Origin: Platanthera guangdongensis
Lineage: Eukaryota > Streptophyta > Magnoliopsida > Asparagales > Orchidaceae
Length of the DNA stretch: 64,000 nt
Reading direction: 5' to 3'
Assembly (NCBI GenBank): GCA_039583875.1
Contig: CM077151.1
Coordinates: forward strand, 110,750,609 to 110,814,608
In this document: positions 11,955-24,276 of the stretch, piece after piece
Layout of the letters: every line of letters begins with the position of its first letter
How positions within the stretch are numbered: the stretch's first letter is position 1
Position numbers and translations under genes: made by a program
The notes under the pieces: generated by a model
What the model saw: only the letters and a program-made list of their open reading frames with translations
Told to the model about the DNA's origin: nothing
Databases searched by the model: none

Positions 11955-14900
11955 TTACAACTCTCCCCCTCTTAAAAGAATTTCGTCCACGAAATTATAT
12001 AAAGGAAAGACATGTACAAAACCAAAATTTGTACCTGAGCGGAACAACTCCGGATACTCGTCAAGCATAATCTGCTCTCGCTCCCAAGAGAGCTCCTCAT
12101 GACCGCAGTTGTCCCACCGGACCTTGACCATCCTGATCTCTTTATTGCGTAGCCGCTTGACCACCGAGTCCTCAATCCGCACGGGCTTGACTTTTGTCAT
12201 CAACCCACTATCCACCGGCACTTGATCAACTGCGTTCACTTGCGTAGGCTCTTGCACCGCCTTCCGAAGCACCGAAATATGGAATACATCATGTAATCCA
12301 CCATGTTCCACTGAAAGTTTCAACCGATAGGCCGCTTCACCAACTCTCTCCAGAACCTCAAACGGCCCAAGGTAACTCGGGCTTAGCTTTTTCAATCGCC
12401 GCACCCGCGAGACACCCTTGAACGGCTTGATCTTTAAGTACACATAGTCGCCCACAGCGAACTCCACGTTCTTGTGCTTGGCATTATAGTACTTCGCTTG
12501 TCGGTCCTGAGCGATAAGCAACCTCGAATGGTTCTCACCAAGGAAGTAGCATCCTCCACTTCTAATCGCTTATACAACTTTGACTCACCCGTTTCTAACC
12601 AAGACAACGGCGTGCGGCATTTTCTACCATAAAGGGACTCGAAGGGCGCCATTTGAATACTCGCTTGGTAGTTATTGTTGTACACGAACTCCACCAAATA
12701 AAGATGGTCTTCCCATTGCTTCCCAAAATCCAAGACACACATGCGAAGCATGTCTTCCATAGTTCTATTGACCCTCTCGGTCTGCCCATCCGTTTGCGGA
12801 TGGAAGGCTGTGCTGAATTTTAGCTTTGTTCCCAACATTTGCTGTACAAGCCTCCAATCATTGGACATGAACCGCCCATCACGGTCATTCACGATGCTGC
12901 GGGGTACATCGTGAAGCCGTACAATGTTATCCACATAACGTTTTGCCAACTTCTCCACCGGATCATCCTTCCTATGCGGAATGAAATGCGACACCTTCGT
13001 TAACCGATCCACGACCACCCAAATGGCGTCGTTCCCCTTTTGTGACCTTGGCAAACCGTGCACAAAGTCCATAGAGATGTCGTCGAATTTCCATTCCAGA
13101 ATAGGCAAGGACTTAAGAAATCCTCCCGGATTTTGACATTCCGCCTTCACTAAGGCGCAAGTTTGGCACTTCGCCACGTAGAGCGCCACATCTTTCTTCA
13201 AACCCGGCCACCAAAACAGTTTCTTGACATCACGGTACATCTTCGTGCTCCCTGGGTGAATCGAGTACTTGGTATGGTGTGCCTCGTACAACAATTCCAC
13301 CCGCAAATTACCCACACTTGGGATGCATAGACGACCATCTTTCCAAAGCAATCCGTCCTCCACAACGAATTGGGAATTTGACCCATCCAGAGCCTCTACC
13401 ATGAACTGCTTCATATGGACATTCATATCCAAAGCCTGCCGAATCCAATCAGCCAGGTCATATTGGACTTCAGTCCAATTCAGAACTGCTTCAGCACTTG
13501 ATTGCCTATCCACACAAACAATCTCCAACGCCTCCAACTCCTGCACCAACCGCTCATCATGCACCGATAGCCAATTGGCTTGAGCTGGGGCTCGGCGACT
13601 CAACGCGTCCGCAACCGCATTCCCTTTACCAGGCACGTAGTGGATCTTGAATGTATAGTCTCCCAAGAACTCCATCCATCTACGCTGCCGCATATTCAGA
13701 TCCTTCTGATCAATCAGATACTTCAGGCTCTTATGATCGGTGTAGATATCAATCTTCACACCGTACAAATAGTGTCTCCATAGCTTCAAGGAAAAATCAC
13801 GGCCGCTAACTCCAAGTCATGGACGGGATAATTCCTCTCGTGCACCTTCAGCTGTCTCGAGCCATAAGCTATCACACTTCCATGTTGCAGTAGCACGCAA
13901 CCCAAACCGCTGCCCGAAGCATCACTATAAATCTCATAACCTTCGGTCCCACATGGCGAACTCAGCACAGGCTTCGTGGTCAACCGGCACTTCAACTCCT
14001 CAAAAGCTCGCGCGCACTTCGGCGTCCAAACGAACTTCTGTTCCTTCCTCGTCAAAGTAGTGAGAGGTAACGCTATCCGCGAGAAGTTCTCTACGAAGCG
14101 CCTATAATAGCCGGCAAGCCCCAGAAAGCTCCGGACTTCCGCTACTGTAGCAAGCTCAGGCCACTCCCGTATCGCAACAATCTTCGCCGGATCCACTGCA
14201 ATACCCTCTCCACTCACTATATGACCGAGGAACGCCATTGAGGATAACCAAAACTCGCACTTCGAGAACTTGGCATACAACTGATTCCTCCTTAGCGTCT
14301 CCAAAACCAAATGAGATGCTTGAAGTGATCTTCCTCACTTTGCGAGTACACCAAAATATCGTCGATGAAGACGCTCACAAAATGGTCCAAGTACTCCCTG
14401 AAAGTCGTGTTCATCAAATCCATGAACACTGACGGCGCATTAGTCAGCCCAGACGGCATGACCGTAAACTCATAATGCCCGTATCTCGTACTAAACGCTG
14501 TCTTCAGGATATCACTCTCCCTTATTCGCAGCTGATAGTACCCAGCCTTGAGATCAAACTTTGAGTACACCGTCGACCCGACTAACTGATCAAAAAGATC
14601 ATCAATCCGGGGGATCGGGTACTTGTTCTTCTCCGTCAACTTGTTGATCTCCCGATAATCAATACAAAGCCTCAATCTTTCGTCCTTCTTCTTAACAAAG
14701 AGGACCGGTGCGCTCCAAGGCGAAGAACTCGGGCGCACATACCCTTGCTCCAACAACTCTTGTAGTTGAACTTTCAGCTATGCCATTTCCTTAGGCGCTA
14801 GCTGATATGGAGATCGTGACACGGGCTTTGCACCTGGCACTAGCTCAATCGGGAAATCTATCTCCCGCTGAGGCGGGGCTCCAGGAAGATCTGCGGGGAA

Positions 14901-15397
14901 CACATCAGGGTATTCTGATACCACTGAAATACAATCCAACGCGGGCTTCGGCTTTGCAACCTCCACTAGTGTTTAGAACAGTTCTGCACCGGCATGAACT
15001 GCCTTCACCACCTGAAGAGCAGACATCAACATCTTGCTCGACCCCTTTAAGCCCGTAAAAGTCATCTCACGACTTGCTCCCAGCTTGACTTCCTTGCGAC
15101 CGCAATCGATATAGGCTTGCTGCTCCGAGAGCCAGTCCATGCTAAATATAACGTCGAACTCCACCAATGGAAGTAACGATGCCTGCAGATCGAACTCTTG
15201 ATTCCCAATACGAATCTTAACATCGCAGATACTATCCGCGCGTATCGAACACCCGTTGGGCAACAACACATCCAACTTATCCTTCGCCAGCGAAGAAGGG
15301 ACTCCGATGCGTGATATAAATCCTTCGGACAAGAAGGAGTGTGAAGCTCCCGTATCGAAAAGTGCTCTAGCCGGATTTTCACAAATCAAAACAAATC
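11955..15397 (-). pseudogene. pol: G2 pol, broken (PR-RT-RH-IN-chromodomain)
   Basis: Minus strand, from right to left: protease with an intact Asp-Thr-Gly (near 15355), RT (about 14760-14100, FIDD near 14360), RNase H (about 13990-13720), integrase (about 13290-12580) and chromodomain (about 12190-12040, VKVRWDNCG and EELSWE). Breaks: TAA at 14973-14975 (Gln position), TAG at 14778-14780, frameshifts near 14310, near 13790 (one G lost in the ILE-PHE-ALA region of RNase H) and near 12525 at the integrase C terminus. The 1356-nt stretch 12434-13789 covering RNase H end and integrase is still open. Confidence 0.93.
11960..11978 (-). other. G2 polypurine tract
   Basis: On the minus strand the sequence reads AAGAGGGGGAGAGT directly before the 3' LTR, a standard plus-strand primer. 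The pol frame runs through it, and its TAA stop (11955-11957) is formed by the first bases of the LTR. Confidence 0.88.
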
Positions 15398-15473
15398 CTA
15401 AACAAGCAGTGGTAAGGTAACATGTGCATAACAAGTATTTAAAGAAATTGACTTGCTATAAATTAAACCGTAC
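15398..15473 (-). other. Candidate GT-AG intron at G2 gag/protease junction
   Basis: Reading the minus strand, GACAG|GTACGG at 15473 and TTGTTTAG|GA at 15398 bound 76 nt. Removal puts the gag frame in phase with protease; retention brings an in-frame TAA in the third codon of the intron. It occupies the same place as the G1 candidate (4495-4622) and begins with the same donor GTACG, although the intron bodies do not look alike. Confidence 0.6.
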
Positions 15474-16617
15474 CTGTCACCACATCAGCCTATTTGATGG
15501 CCTCTTGTTGGCCAAGATTATACACCCTTGGTTGGGTCGGAGCATAGTGGGACGCGGTCGACTCCACCGTCTTGCCCTTCTCTTTGTAAGTAGCTCCCGG
15601 CTTTCTTTCGGACTTGGGACGTCCGCTCCAACAATCACGGGCAAAGTGCCCCGTCTTTCCACAAGTAAAACATGCCCCCGGGGTCCGACTCGTAGTCACC
15701 CCAGAAGCACCAGAAGGAGCTGGACCAGAAGTCTTATGCTTCTTGAAGAATCTTTGATAGCCAGCCTTTGAAGTAGTCGGCACTTTGAACCCCGATTTCT
15801 TGTCACCCAAGCTTTTCTTTGCTTGTACATTCTTTATGTCCTTCTCGAAGGACCGGGCCGTGTTGACCAAGGTCAAGAAACCCTGCGTCATCGGCCCCTA
15901 GAGTAGTAACCTCAACTCATCTCTCAAGCCTTCGTAGAATCGATTCGTCTTGCGCTCCTCATCCGCGATGGTGGAGCTATCATATCGACTCAAACGAGTA
16001 AACCCGTGGAGATATTCATCCACGCTCTTCTCACCCTGAACCAACCTCAGGAACTCGTTCTCCAACGCTATCCTCTGCGCCGAAGGGAGGTATCAAGCCA
16101 AGAACAATCTCGAGAACTCCTTCATTGAGACATCAACAAGTTGCCTACCTCTCAATAAGTGCAGCTCCAATCCTTCCCACCACATTCATGCTTCACCGTC
16201 CAGAAGGAACGTAGCGATGGTGGTCATTTGCCACTCCTCTGTCTCTGTTGCTGTCATGACTCTCTTCACCCTGGAGAGCCAGTCTTCAGCTTTAGATGGG
16301 GTTCCCAACCCCGAGAATACAGGAGGATTAAAGCTCATAACATGCTTAAGCTGCCTCTCGGTTGCCCTCCTTGGCACCAACGGTTCCACTACCACCTGTT
16401 CCACTCTCCTTGGCTCAGCCTCTTGCAGCGGTACCTGCTCCACCACAGGAGCGGGCTGCTGTGTTTGCCTTGCAGGCTGCGCATTAATCATGGACAACAC
16501 TGCTTCGGCCACCAATCTTATGTTCTCCGCCGATAGAGATGTTACAGGAGCTTCATTAGGTGCACTGCTAGCCTCAGAAACTCGACGTTCCGACGGCCCA
16601 GCACCATTTCTGGTCAC
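15474..16617 (-). pseudogene. gag: G2 gag, broken
   Basis: Starts at the ATG at 16617, with a Glu/Pro/Gln-rich N terminus, the retrotransposon gag domain, and one CCHC knuckle (CFTCGKTGHFARDC, about 15670-15630). One frame is kept throughout but is cut by TGA at 16186-16188 and TGA at 16093-16095 (both at Arg positions, consistent with CGA to TGA), TAG at 15898-15900 and TAG at 15490-15492. Every one is a transition at a CpG or CAG context as far as the ancestral codon can be guessed from related gag proteins. Confidence 0.9.
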
Positions 16618-16821
16618 CTATAGTGGTACAAAACACTGTTAAGCGAACAAATAAAATTACAAACGGCAATTATAGGAACACGCAGGTTCCTCAAACACGT
16701 GTATTTTCATTCCTAAGTGGACATTCATGGGTTCTTTTACCGTTATAACGATGACGCACACAATGTGCTCACCACCCCTTAAAAAGAATTCGCCCACGAA
16801 TTCATCTTAAGCCCGACCAAA

Positions 16822-16839
16822 ACCAGTAGTCTGATACCA
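16822..16839 (-). other. G2 primer binding site (initiator Met-tRNA)
   Basis: On the minus strand TGGTATCAGACTACTGG lies 3 bp inside the 5' LTR boundary at 16843. The first nine bases match the initiator Met-tRNA end. The 200-bp leader between here and gag shows nothing else. Confidence 0.88.
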
Positions 16840-16842
16840 AAT

Positions 16843-19141
16843 TGTAACACCTCCTATCCGTCGCATAGCATATAGCAGTAGGTCCGGCCGGGGCCCGACG
16901 CCATATACTACAGACAGACCGGGTGGTTACTCATGGAAACCATCCAACTAACCTTAACGTCCTACACAGAGCATACTAGCGGAAGCAGATTAATAAGCTG
17001 CAATAAAGAACCCAGCACAAAAGCATGAATGTCCACTAATACCAAATAGAAATGTTATACGTACACCAGTACAAGCCTTAAGGCCTTATAAAATGGTTCA
17101 CTTGATATTACATATTTTACAAACCACGGCACGCAGGCCGGTCATACATGAATAAAGCAGTAAACACTCCAATTAGGCCTTCGAGGGCCGGCTTTGCAAT
17201 TTGGGCTTTAGCCCGCTATTGACCGCTTGGTCCAGCTGCACCTGCAAGCAACAACAAAACCACCGCATGGTGGCAAACAAGGCAACGGTCAGCAATGCTG
17301 ACCATATTATAACGATCCCGCCCCCAACTCGGGGCGGCAATGCTCCTTCCCTGCATTTCATTAGCATAAGCGAGCAATTTATCAATATTCATTTCATCAC
17401 AGGCGTAGGCTCATACGGCCACACACCCCGTGCACTCAGGGCACATTCTCGGTGAACACAGTCTAAGTCTGCCGACTCACCACCATCCCTTTGGACGGCC
17501 AAACAATGAGCAGTTGGTCTTCCCGGCATGGGTCACGCTAATTGAAACCATAGACCGCCGAAGACCCTCATCTATGCCAACGGCTCTAATTCGAAAGACA
17601 TAGAACGGGTACGGTTCCATCTAACCCGTGCTCACAACGCAACGGTAATTTAAACTATATGCGCCCGCAACGGTAATTTAAACCATATGCGCAGGTCAAA
17701 CTTCTCCCGAGTCCCGTTTCCATCACAATTCACATAACTCGGTTATGTTCAAGTTGGCTCTCAGGCCACCAAGTTGGCAAGATCACGCATCCACCCAGTT
17801 CTCCGGGTGCACCTTTGGGTTAATCCCCAAGGCTCCCTGTTGCAATCTACCGTGTAGAAAACCCGAAAAACAACCAATAGCACGGAGTCTTCTCCGGCAT
17901 TATGCAATGCAACATCACTGATCCAGACCAACATGTCCGGATAGGCTTCACACATCATGCCTATGTCTGTTCTCGCTTATACACTCTACACAACGGGGAC
18001 TTTACATATCTACCTGAAGGAACGCCTCCAACTCACCGCAAACTCGCGAGAGCGGGCTTCCTATGCAAAGAAGGAGAGCTTCACATGCTCAAGAAGAGGA
18101 TCGTTACCCTAGTGTTCTTCTTTGGCTCCATGGAAAAGTAAGCGGATGAAAAGCACCGCACTCTCTTCGCCTCCGTGGATCCAGAGTCAGCTCGAGATTT
18201 GGAGCTTCGAAGCTCCTCCAATGGCCGGATCTAGCTTCTTCTTCCTTCCCTGGCTCTCTTCTCTCTCTAAGCTTTAGAAAGATAACCACTCAAGTAAAAG
18301 TGAGGTTTTCTAAGGCCCAATCCCCGGTATATCCCATCAGGAATAACCCCCAGTCGTTGGATCACCAATTAAAGAAACGGACGTCTTTGATTCGGGACTG
18401 AAATGTCCAATCTGGACCGAACACGGCCTGGCACACGCCCGTGTCCAGGGCCGTGTGCCTCATTCGCCATCAAAATCTACGCGCCTGGAACAACACACGG
18501 GCATCGAACACACCCGTGTTCGACCTGACACGCCCGTGTTCCACCTGACACAGTCGTGTGACCGGCCGTGTACCCCCATCGATTTATCCCGAAAACAACC
18601 CGAGAACTGCACGGGTTCTAGGACACGCCCGTGTCCTTGCCCGTGTCTACCTTAACACGCCTGGGCTCCAGGCCGTGTACACGGTCTCGACACTCGACAC
18701 TTCATCGAGCGAAGTTCGTCGACCTCGCGACACGGGCTTGGACACGCCCGTGTCCTAGGCCGTGTGCCTTGTCTCGACACATCGTCGAGCAAAATTCGTC
18801 GACTCACCAGGACGAGTTTCTACACGGGTCGACACGCCCTGCAACACGCCCGTTTCGCAGGCCGTGTGCCATGTCTCAACACTTCGTCGAGCGCAGAGTG
18901 TCGAGTTCGCGGGCTGAGTGTCGACACGGGTCGACACGCCCTACGACACGCCCGTGTCGCAGGCCGTGTGCCCTGTCTCGACACAATGTCGAGAGCAAAA
19001 TGTCGACTTCGCTGGCTGAGTGTCGACACAAGCCTGACACGCCCTGGGACACGCCCGTGTCCCAGGCCGTGTGCCTCCTGCCAGAACCCAAAACTGGCCC
19101 AAAACATCCCCCGTCGCTCTTTTGAGTTTCGGGGCGTTATA
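16843..19141 (-). repeat. G2 5' LTR
   Basis: 2299 bp, starting TGTAACACC and ending GGGGCGTTATA, where the terminal TTACA has become TTATA. It contains the two-unit 28-bp repeat (17639-17692) and the palindrome array (18420-19078). Confidence 0.95.
18420..19078. repeat. Palindrome-rich array in G2 5' LTR
   Basis: Counterpart of 11225-11905, with the same GACACGCCCGTGTC type units; exact GTGTCGACAC at 18918 and 19020. In the minus-strand element this lies upstream of the expected transcription start. Confidence 0.9.
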
Positions 19142-21836
19142 GGTTTAGGGTAGGGTTCGGGCTCGAATGAGCCTGAACCCAGTTCTTATTTTTCTCCATT
19201 AATGGCTTTTGGAAGCTCTCGGGTGAGGTGGCACCGCCACCTCCCGCCGCCCTAGCCGCCGGCAAAAGCTTGCCCCCACCACCGTGAGGGGGGAGGTGAA
19301 GTTTGTCGGTGGAGGCACCGCCGGTAGACGCCGGGAAAGCCCCCGTAAAGTTCGGGCTGCATTCCAGGCGATTTGGAGAAGAAAAGCAGCAGCCGTCTGA
19401 TGGCCTTAAGATTCGTGCCATGCATTAATTTTAATCCTGGAATTATTTTCACATGAATAGTGCTTATTTTTGGTCTTTTATAACCGACTTTGTCATGCCA
19501 ATAATTAGGACACGTACACCCTTTTTCATAAAATGTACTCAACATGACAATTGTAGGTCTGGAAGTTACATTTAATTTGATATGTTACACATAAATTTTG
19601 GTTAGGTCTACTGCCCTATAGAGCCATTTTCCTAGGGCTGGTCCTAGGGTAGGTCAGAAAATAAAATGAGTGCCTTGACTAAACCCTAAGACCAAATGGA
19701 CTGCAAGTTTGGGCATGTCGCTTAATTAGGCATATCTAGGCCCTCCCCAAAAATGGGAATTTTTGGGGAAAATAATTCTATAGTTTTAGTCAGAATTTGA
19801 TAAATTAAATTTTATTGATTTTTGGAACATATCAACTCCAAAATGCCCTATATTTTGGTGGCCTGCCCTTAGGAGTATATTAGACTTATGGTTGAAATAT
19901 TAGTCAATTTAGCCATCTACATGTTGAGATATCTCACTTGCAAGATCTGAAAAGGTGAATGGTCTTGGGCTGCAAATAACAAAAATGCAGAAATTGGAAG
20001 AGATGCCCATGCCCATCCAGAGGCCCAAATGACCTGGAATTTTGGGACGTAACTGGTTTAGGGCATAAGTAGGCCCTGCCCAAAAATGGGACTAATTGGA
20101 ATTAAAATTAGGGGGAAATTACTAAAATACCCATATGCTTGTTTAGGTGATTCTTGGAGTAGTTCATCTCCAAAAGGCCCCAATTTTTGGTAGCATGTCC
20201 ATGGGGACATTATTAAGGCATGGTTAAATTTTCAGCCTATATGGACCACAGCAAGTTAGGTAAACCCCCTTGCATGTGTTGGCTTGTAAAGGGCTTGGTG
20301 TGCTTATAGCCAAAAACAAAAAAAATGAAATATTGAATGCACAGCCCTTTTGGATCATTGACTTAGTATTACCTTAAGTAACCTCCCCTCTTTGGGGAAG
20401 ATGGATGAATTATGGTTGATTTATCCTTGGACCCAAGTTCACACCCTAGGAAGGACCTTTGGGGGTTGTGAAGGACATAGGGGCAAATGCCCTTGTATGG
20501 CCTTGTAATTTAGTAGAGAGATACCTTATGTATATTTAAGCCTCTGGTTGAAATGTTAAGGAATTTAGAAGTAGTTAAGTACCTCAAAAGTCAAACCCTA
20601 GCTTTAGGGTAGAAGCACTATTAAGTCAAAATAGTAACTTAACATTATCTAAAAATTGTCAAAATGGGGTAGAATGTATCTTACGGTGAGTTGAACCCCT
20701 AGATATTTTTAGTGGAATTTTATAGATTATATTCATGGTAGTTCCTTTGTTAAATATCAAAGTATCCAATTTAGTATTTGATTTAATTTGATCATTTGGT
20801 TTAAATGGAATCTAGTAAAATTTTGCCAGTAGAGTTTATTGACCTAAATAAAGGTCTCTGAATTTTATTATAATTTTTAAAGGATTTTATATATTGCTTC
20901 CTTCATAAATTTTATAAAGACCATAATTGGTAAATAAATCATTTAAAGAATAATTTAACTTGTAAAAATGTGAATTTTGGCCACTGATGTTTTTAGGATG
21001 ATATCTACTGTTAGGAAGTTAATTAGGAATTTGTGAAGTATATTCATAGTACTTGATTCACAATTATGCCCTTTGTAGATTTTTGTATTGAATTTATTTA
21101 GAATTAAATATTCTGTGAAAAATCACGAAAGTTGGCCAGTGATAATTTTAGGACTGTAGTAGTGTAATATATTTAACTCAAATTATTTGGATGACAATTT
21201 CAAGTAGTTAATTTACAAATCTTGGAATATGGGAATTACTGCTAAAATAATTTTAGGACCCTTAAATGTTTGTAGAAAATGTCAAATTTGGAAATTGTCA
21301 CTTTTAGATGTATGGAATATTATCATGGATTTATGAAACATTAATAATGTCTAAAATGTATACTTCATGATCAACTTGACAATAATTGGCTCTTGTAAGA
21401 AATTATTTAAATAGAGGATTAATTGAGGAAAATACAATATTCTGGAATTAAATCATTTATGTCATGATAGGACTCCAGTAATAACCTAGGTCATTCGGAT
21501 GAAAACTTTAAGGACATCCTATCATGAACATCACTTAGTATAGGTTGGTCTGCAAATAGTAATTTGGGGAAAAGTTGTATTAGGATAAGAGTTGGAATAG
21601 TGTAGAGTTAGTCGTGTTGAATTGATGAGTCACCATATAAGTTCTAAGGAGTGGTGGGAATCGAGTTGATGTGTGTTAGAAGGTACGCGAGTTCGACGAA
21701 AGATCGTCGTTCCCGCAAGAGTGAAAGGTCTAAACTACCCTAGGATTAGCCGATCGCAATATGAGAAGGTAATGGGTAAGGGAATCAACCAATAATAATA
21801 ATAAATACCTTGTGAAAGGGAACGTTGGGCATAATC
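19142..21836 (+). repeat. G1 3' LTR, segment 2
   Basis: Continues segment 1 after G2, starting with the duplicated GGTTT (19142-19146). From 20219 on it aligns with bases 1-1618 of the 5' LTR. It ends with TAATC (21832-21836), the left target duplication of G3. No gene is supported. Confidence 0.92.
21832..21836 (+). other. Target site duplication of G3 (left)
   Basis: TAATC before TGTCACAACC; the copy on the other side is 45120-45124. The uninterrupted site can be read in the 5' LTR near 1614-1618. Confidence 0.93.
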
Positions 21837-22823
21837 TGTCACAACCCGCATTTTCCCAGCATTTAAAATACTATCAGAGTAGGGGAACTACGCATTGTGA
21901 TGCCACGTCACGTAGCGGACATCTACTGACGTTAAGACAACTCATCGTCTCTCGCAACTTATAGAAATCATTTTTTTAAACTCAATGTGATCCAAATATA
22001 ATTTATGCACAATATGCAAAGTCGTGTCCCTCGGCTAGGTGGATCAACTAGTCCACGGTTTGAAAATATAGTTTTACGCAGTGGAAAAATACTTCATTTA
22101 TTCATTTGGTGACCTAAATGCTCGTGAAGACCAAGTGAGGTGCACCATGCAGTATCAGACGTCTAGATTTACTGTACATAAAAGTAGGTTTATCATGCGC
22201 ATAAAGTAAGGAGATTAACATTTCAAATCATGGTATGCAATGCTCCAACTGCCTTAGCATATCTAAGCAAGGGGCTCCCAAGCCAACCCATAACTAATCA
22301 TTCCAGAACAAGTGTCCAAAAGTAAACAAAGAGTAACAGCAGCAAAGTAGCAGAAAGTCTAACAAAGCGGCACCATGGGCGTCAACACCTGACACGAACC
22401 CATGGGTCGGCAAGTTCGAAGAAAACCCTACCCCAAGAGGGTCAGAAGACGGCAACTGACGCAGCTCCGCACTAGCACCTGCTATAGTCCAGAACCTGAG
22501 GCATTTAAAGAAAGAACACCTCAGAAACAAGTTACAAGCGACGAAGAAAATAGGAAAGTAAGCAAACCTCCGCGAGACCGGAGGGAAACAGTAGCTGCAA
22601 GGGTCAGATTAAACAAAACTAGCCTTAACTAGCAATAGAAATCAATCGGAAAAGAGCCCGCCAAAAGATGAGTGGAGACGGACAAAATCAAACTCACCAC
22701 AGACAAATAACATTCATTTTCCAGATTATTAATCTTATTCAAATTAAAGAGTCTGATCAGCTCATCAGAAAACAAAAGAGAAACCGTGCGGGGATAATAC
22801 CATCACACATCGTCACAGCCCTC

Positions 22824-22946
22824 AGAGCATCGCACCGGTGGCACCGCCAACATCGTGTACGACCTCCAACAGATTTATCATTCTAGAAGAGCATCGCACC
22901 GGTGGCACCGCCAACATCGTGTACGACCTCCAACAGATTTATCATT
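22824..22946. repeat. 64-bp tandem duplication in G3 3' LTR
   Basis: Two near-identical units start at 22824 and 22888, each containing GCACCGGTGGCACCGCC. The same pair is in the 5' LTR at 43628-43751. Confidence 0.92.
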
Positions 22947-23549
22947 TTCTGACTCAATCAAAGGCAAGAGATAAGGCCTACCAGATAATAATTTAGGATT
23001 TTAAGAAACAAGTTAATGATATCGTAATGAGAAAGGGCTAAACGAACAAAAATGAACTTAACATTTGAAAACTCGCTAGAAGCATAAGGGAGAAAAAACG
23101 TAGCAAAAAGGAAAAGAGCAAGATCACCACTTGCCTCAACCACCCGAAACCGCACTTCGGAAGGCACCACGACGAAGATCGGCACTAGCGAAGGCGAGAA
23201 AATAGAAATCTACATCAATAAGGTCGAAACAGAAGTTAGGGCCAAAAACCCTAACGGAGAAATTCCATAAAAGTAGAAATACTCACCACGACCGCGTAGA
23301 TCTCAGCGAGAGCATTCCGAATCTATGTTCGGCTCGCGATTACGAGCACCGGAGCTCCGTCGGCGGCGGTCGGAAGGCTCCCGAGAAAAAGGAATTCGCT
23401 GCACTGCTTCGGCCGAAATGAACAGTGGAAAGGAAATGGGGGCTCGGTTCTAGCTTCGGGAGGAAGAAGACTTATAATATATATAATAATAATATTATTA
23501 TTATTATAAATATTATAATGGGGCTACAATCGAAGAAAGAAAAGGGAGG

Positions 23550-23703
23550 CTCAGAGATCTCTGAGCTCCGCTCGGAGATCTCTGAGCGCAGAGAGCTCTG
23601 AGCTCCGCTCGGAGATCTCTGAGCGCAGAGATCTCTGAGCTCCGCTCGGAGATCTCTGAGCGCAGAGAGCTCTGAGCTCCGCTCGGAGATCTCTGAGCGC
23701 AGA
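23550..23703. repeat. Palindromic tandem repeat in G3 3' LTR, about 4 units
   Basis: Units of about 38 bp built from CTCAGAGATCTCTGAG (a perfect 16-bp palindrome) and CTCCGCTCGGAGATCTC. The array sits about 60 bp upstream, in minus-strand sense, of a TATATATTATAAG run at 23473-23485 that may be the TATA box. Confidence 0.93.
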
Positions 23704-24169
23704 GAAGCAAAAAGATTAAATTTATATATTTTTTCTATACTATTACGAAGGCCCAAACACGCGTCGAAACGGACGAAAATTCGCGTCGTAGGCGAATGTG
23801 GACGCTACGAACCCAACGGTGAAGTCAGAATCAAAATTCGACGCACCGATCTCGAGTTATGGCCTAACGAAGTTACGATAATTTTTTTTAATTATCCGAA
23901 TTTCAAACGTGGGCCGAGACTCCAAACAAAATGCTCGGATTGCGACGAAACTCGACGAGCAAGTCAGAAATTATATAACTCAGCTTCCCGATGTAAAAGA
24001 AATTTCGGTTCCGACGCATATCCCAAAATCTAGCCGGTCAAACCTAACGGACGCCATAAAAAAGCACAAACGGCGTCGCAACCGTCAACTCACGGACACG
24101 CAATGCCCTTTTGTTATAATGACTTCAGCAGGCAAAAGAATAATACTCGAAAAAACCGGGGGCGTTACA

Positions 24170-24187
24170 ACCACTCCCCCTAAAAGA
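24170..24187 (-). other. G3 polypurine tract
   Basis: Minus strand reads CTTTTAGGGGGAGTGGT immediately before the 3' LTR. Confidence 0.9.
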
Positions 24188-24276
24188 AAGTTTTGTCCCG
24201 AAACTTGACGTACGAATAAAAAAATATTATCGGGACAAAATAAACGGTGCAGGAAGAAGAGTTTCACTTGGGATAA

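Larger units (their letters stand above)
9645..11959 (-). repeat. G2 3' LTR
   Basis: Starts TGTAACACCC and ends GGGGCGTTACA on the + strand; 2315 bp. It pairs with 16843-19141. On the minus strand U3 is the right-hand part, which carries the palindrome array at about 11225-11905. Confidence 0.96.
9645..19141 (-). mobile_element. G2: Ty3/Gypsy chromovirus, minus strand, complete but dead
   Basis: Bounded by two LTRs (9645-11959 and 16843-19141) and a GGTTT target duplication. Genes run leftwards: primer binding site, gag, candidate intron, pol ending in a chromodomain, polypurine tract. It is inserted in the 3' LTR of G1. In the first roughly 240 aligned LTR bases there are about 10 differences, all transitions. 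Confidence 0.96.
21837..24169 (-). repeat. G3 3' LTR
   Basis: Begins TGTCACAACCCGC and ends GGGGGCGTTACA; 2333 bp. The partner at 42641-45119 is 146 bp longer, almost entirely because it has more units of the palindromic tandem repeat. Confidence 0.96.

Noticed and set aside
11285..12070. 261-codon + strand ORF in G2 LTR and its partner near 18455-19153
   Set aside because: Read through the CACG/CGTG palindrome array; the paired LTR copy breaks the frame, and the tail is antisense to pol.
22402..22886. Small ORFs 22402-22632 and 22668-22886 (and copies near 43472-43690) as LTR-encoded genes
   Set aside because: The first is not kept in the other LTR and the second just spans the 64-bp duplication; no recognisable domain.
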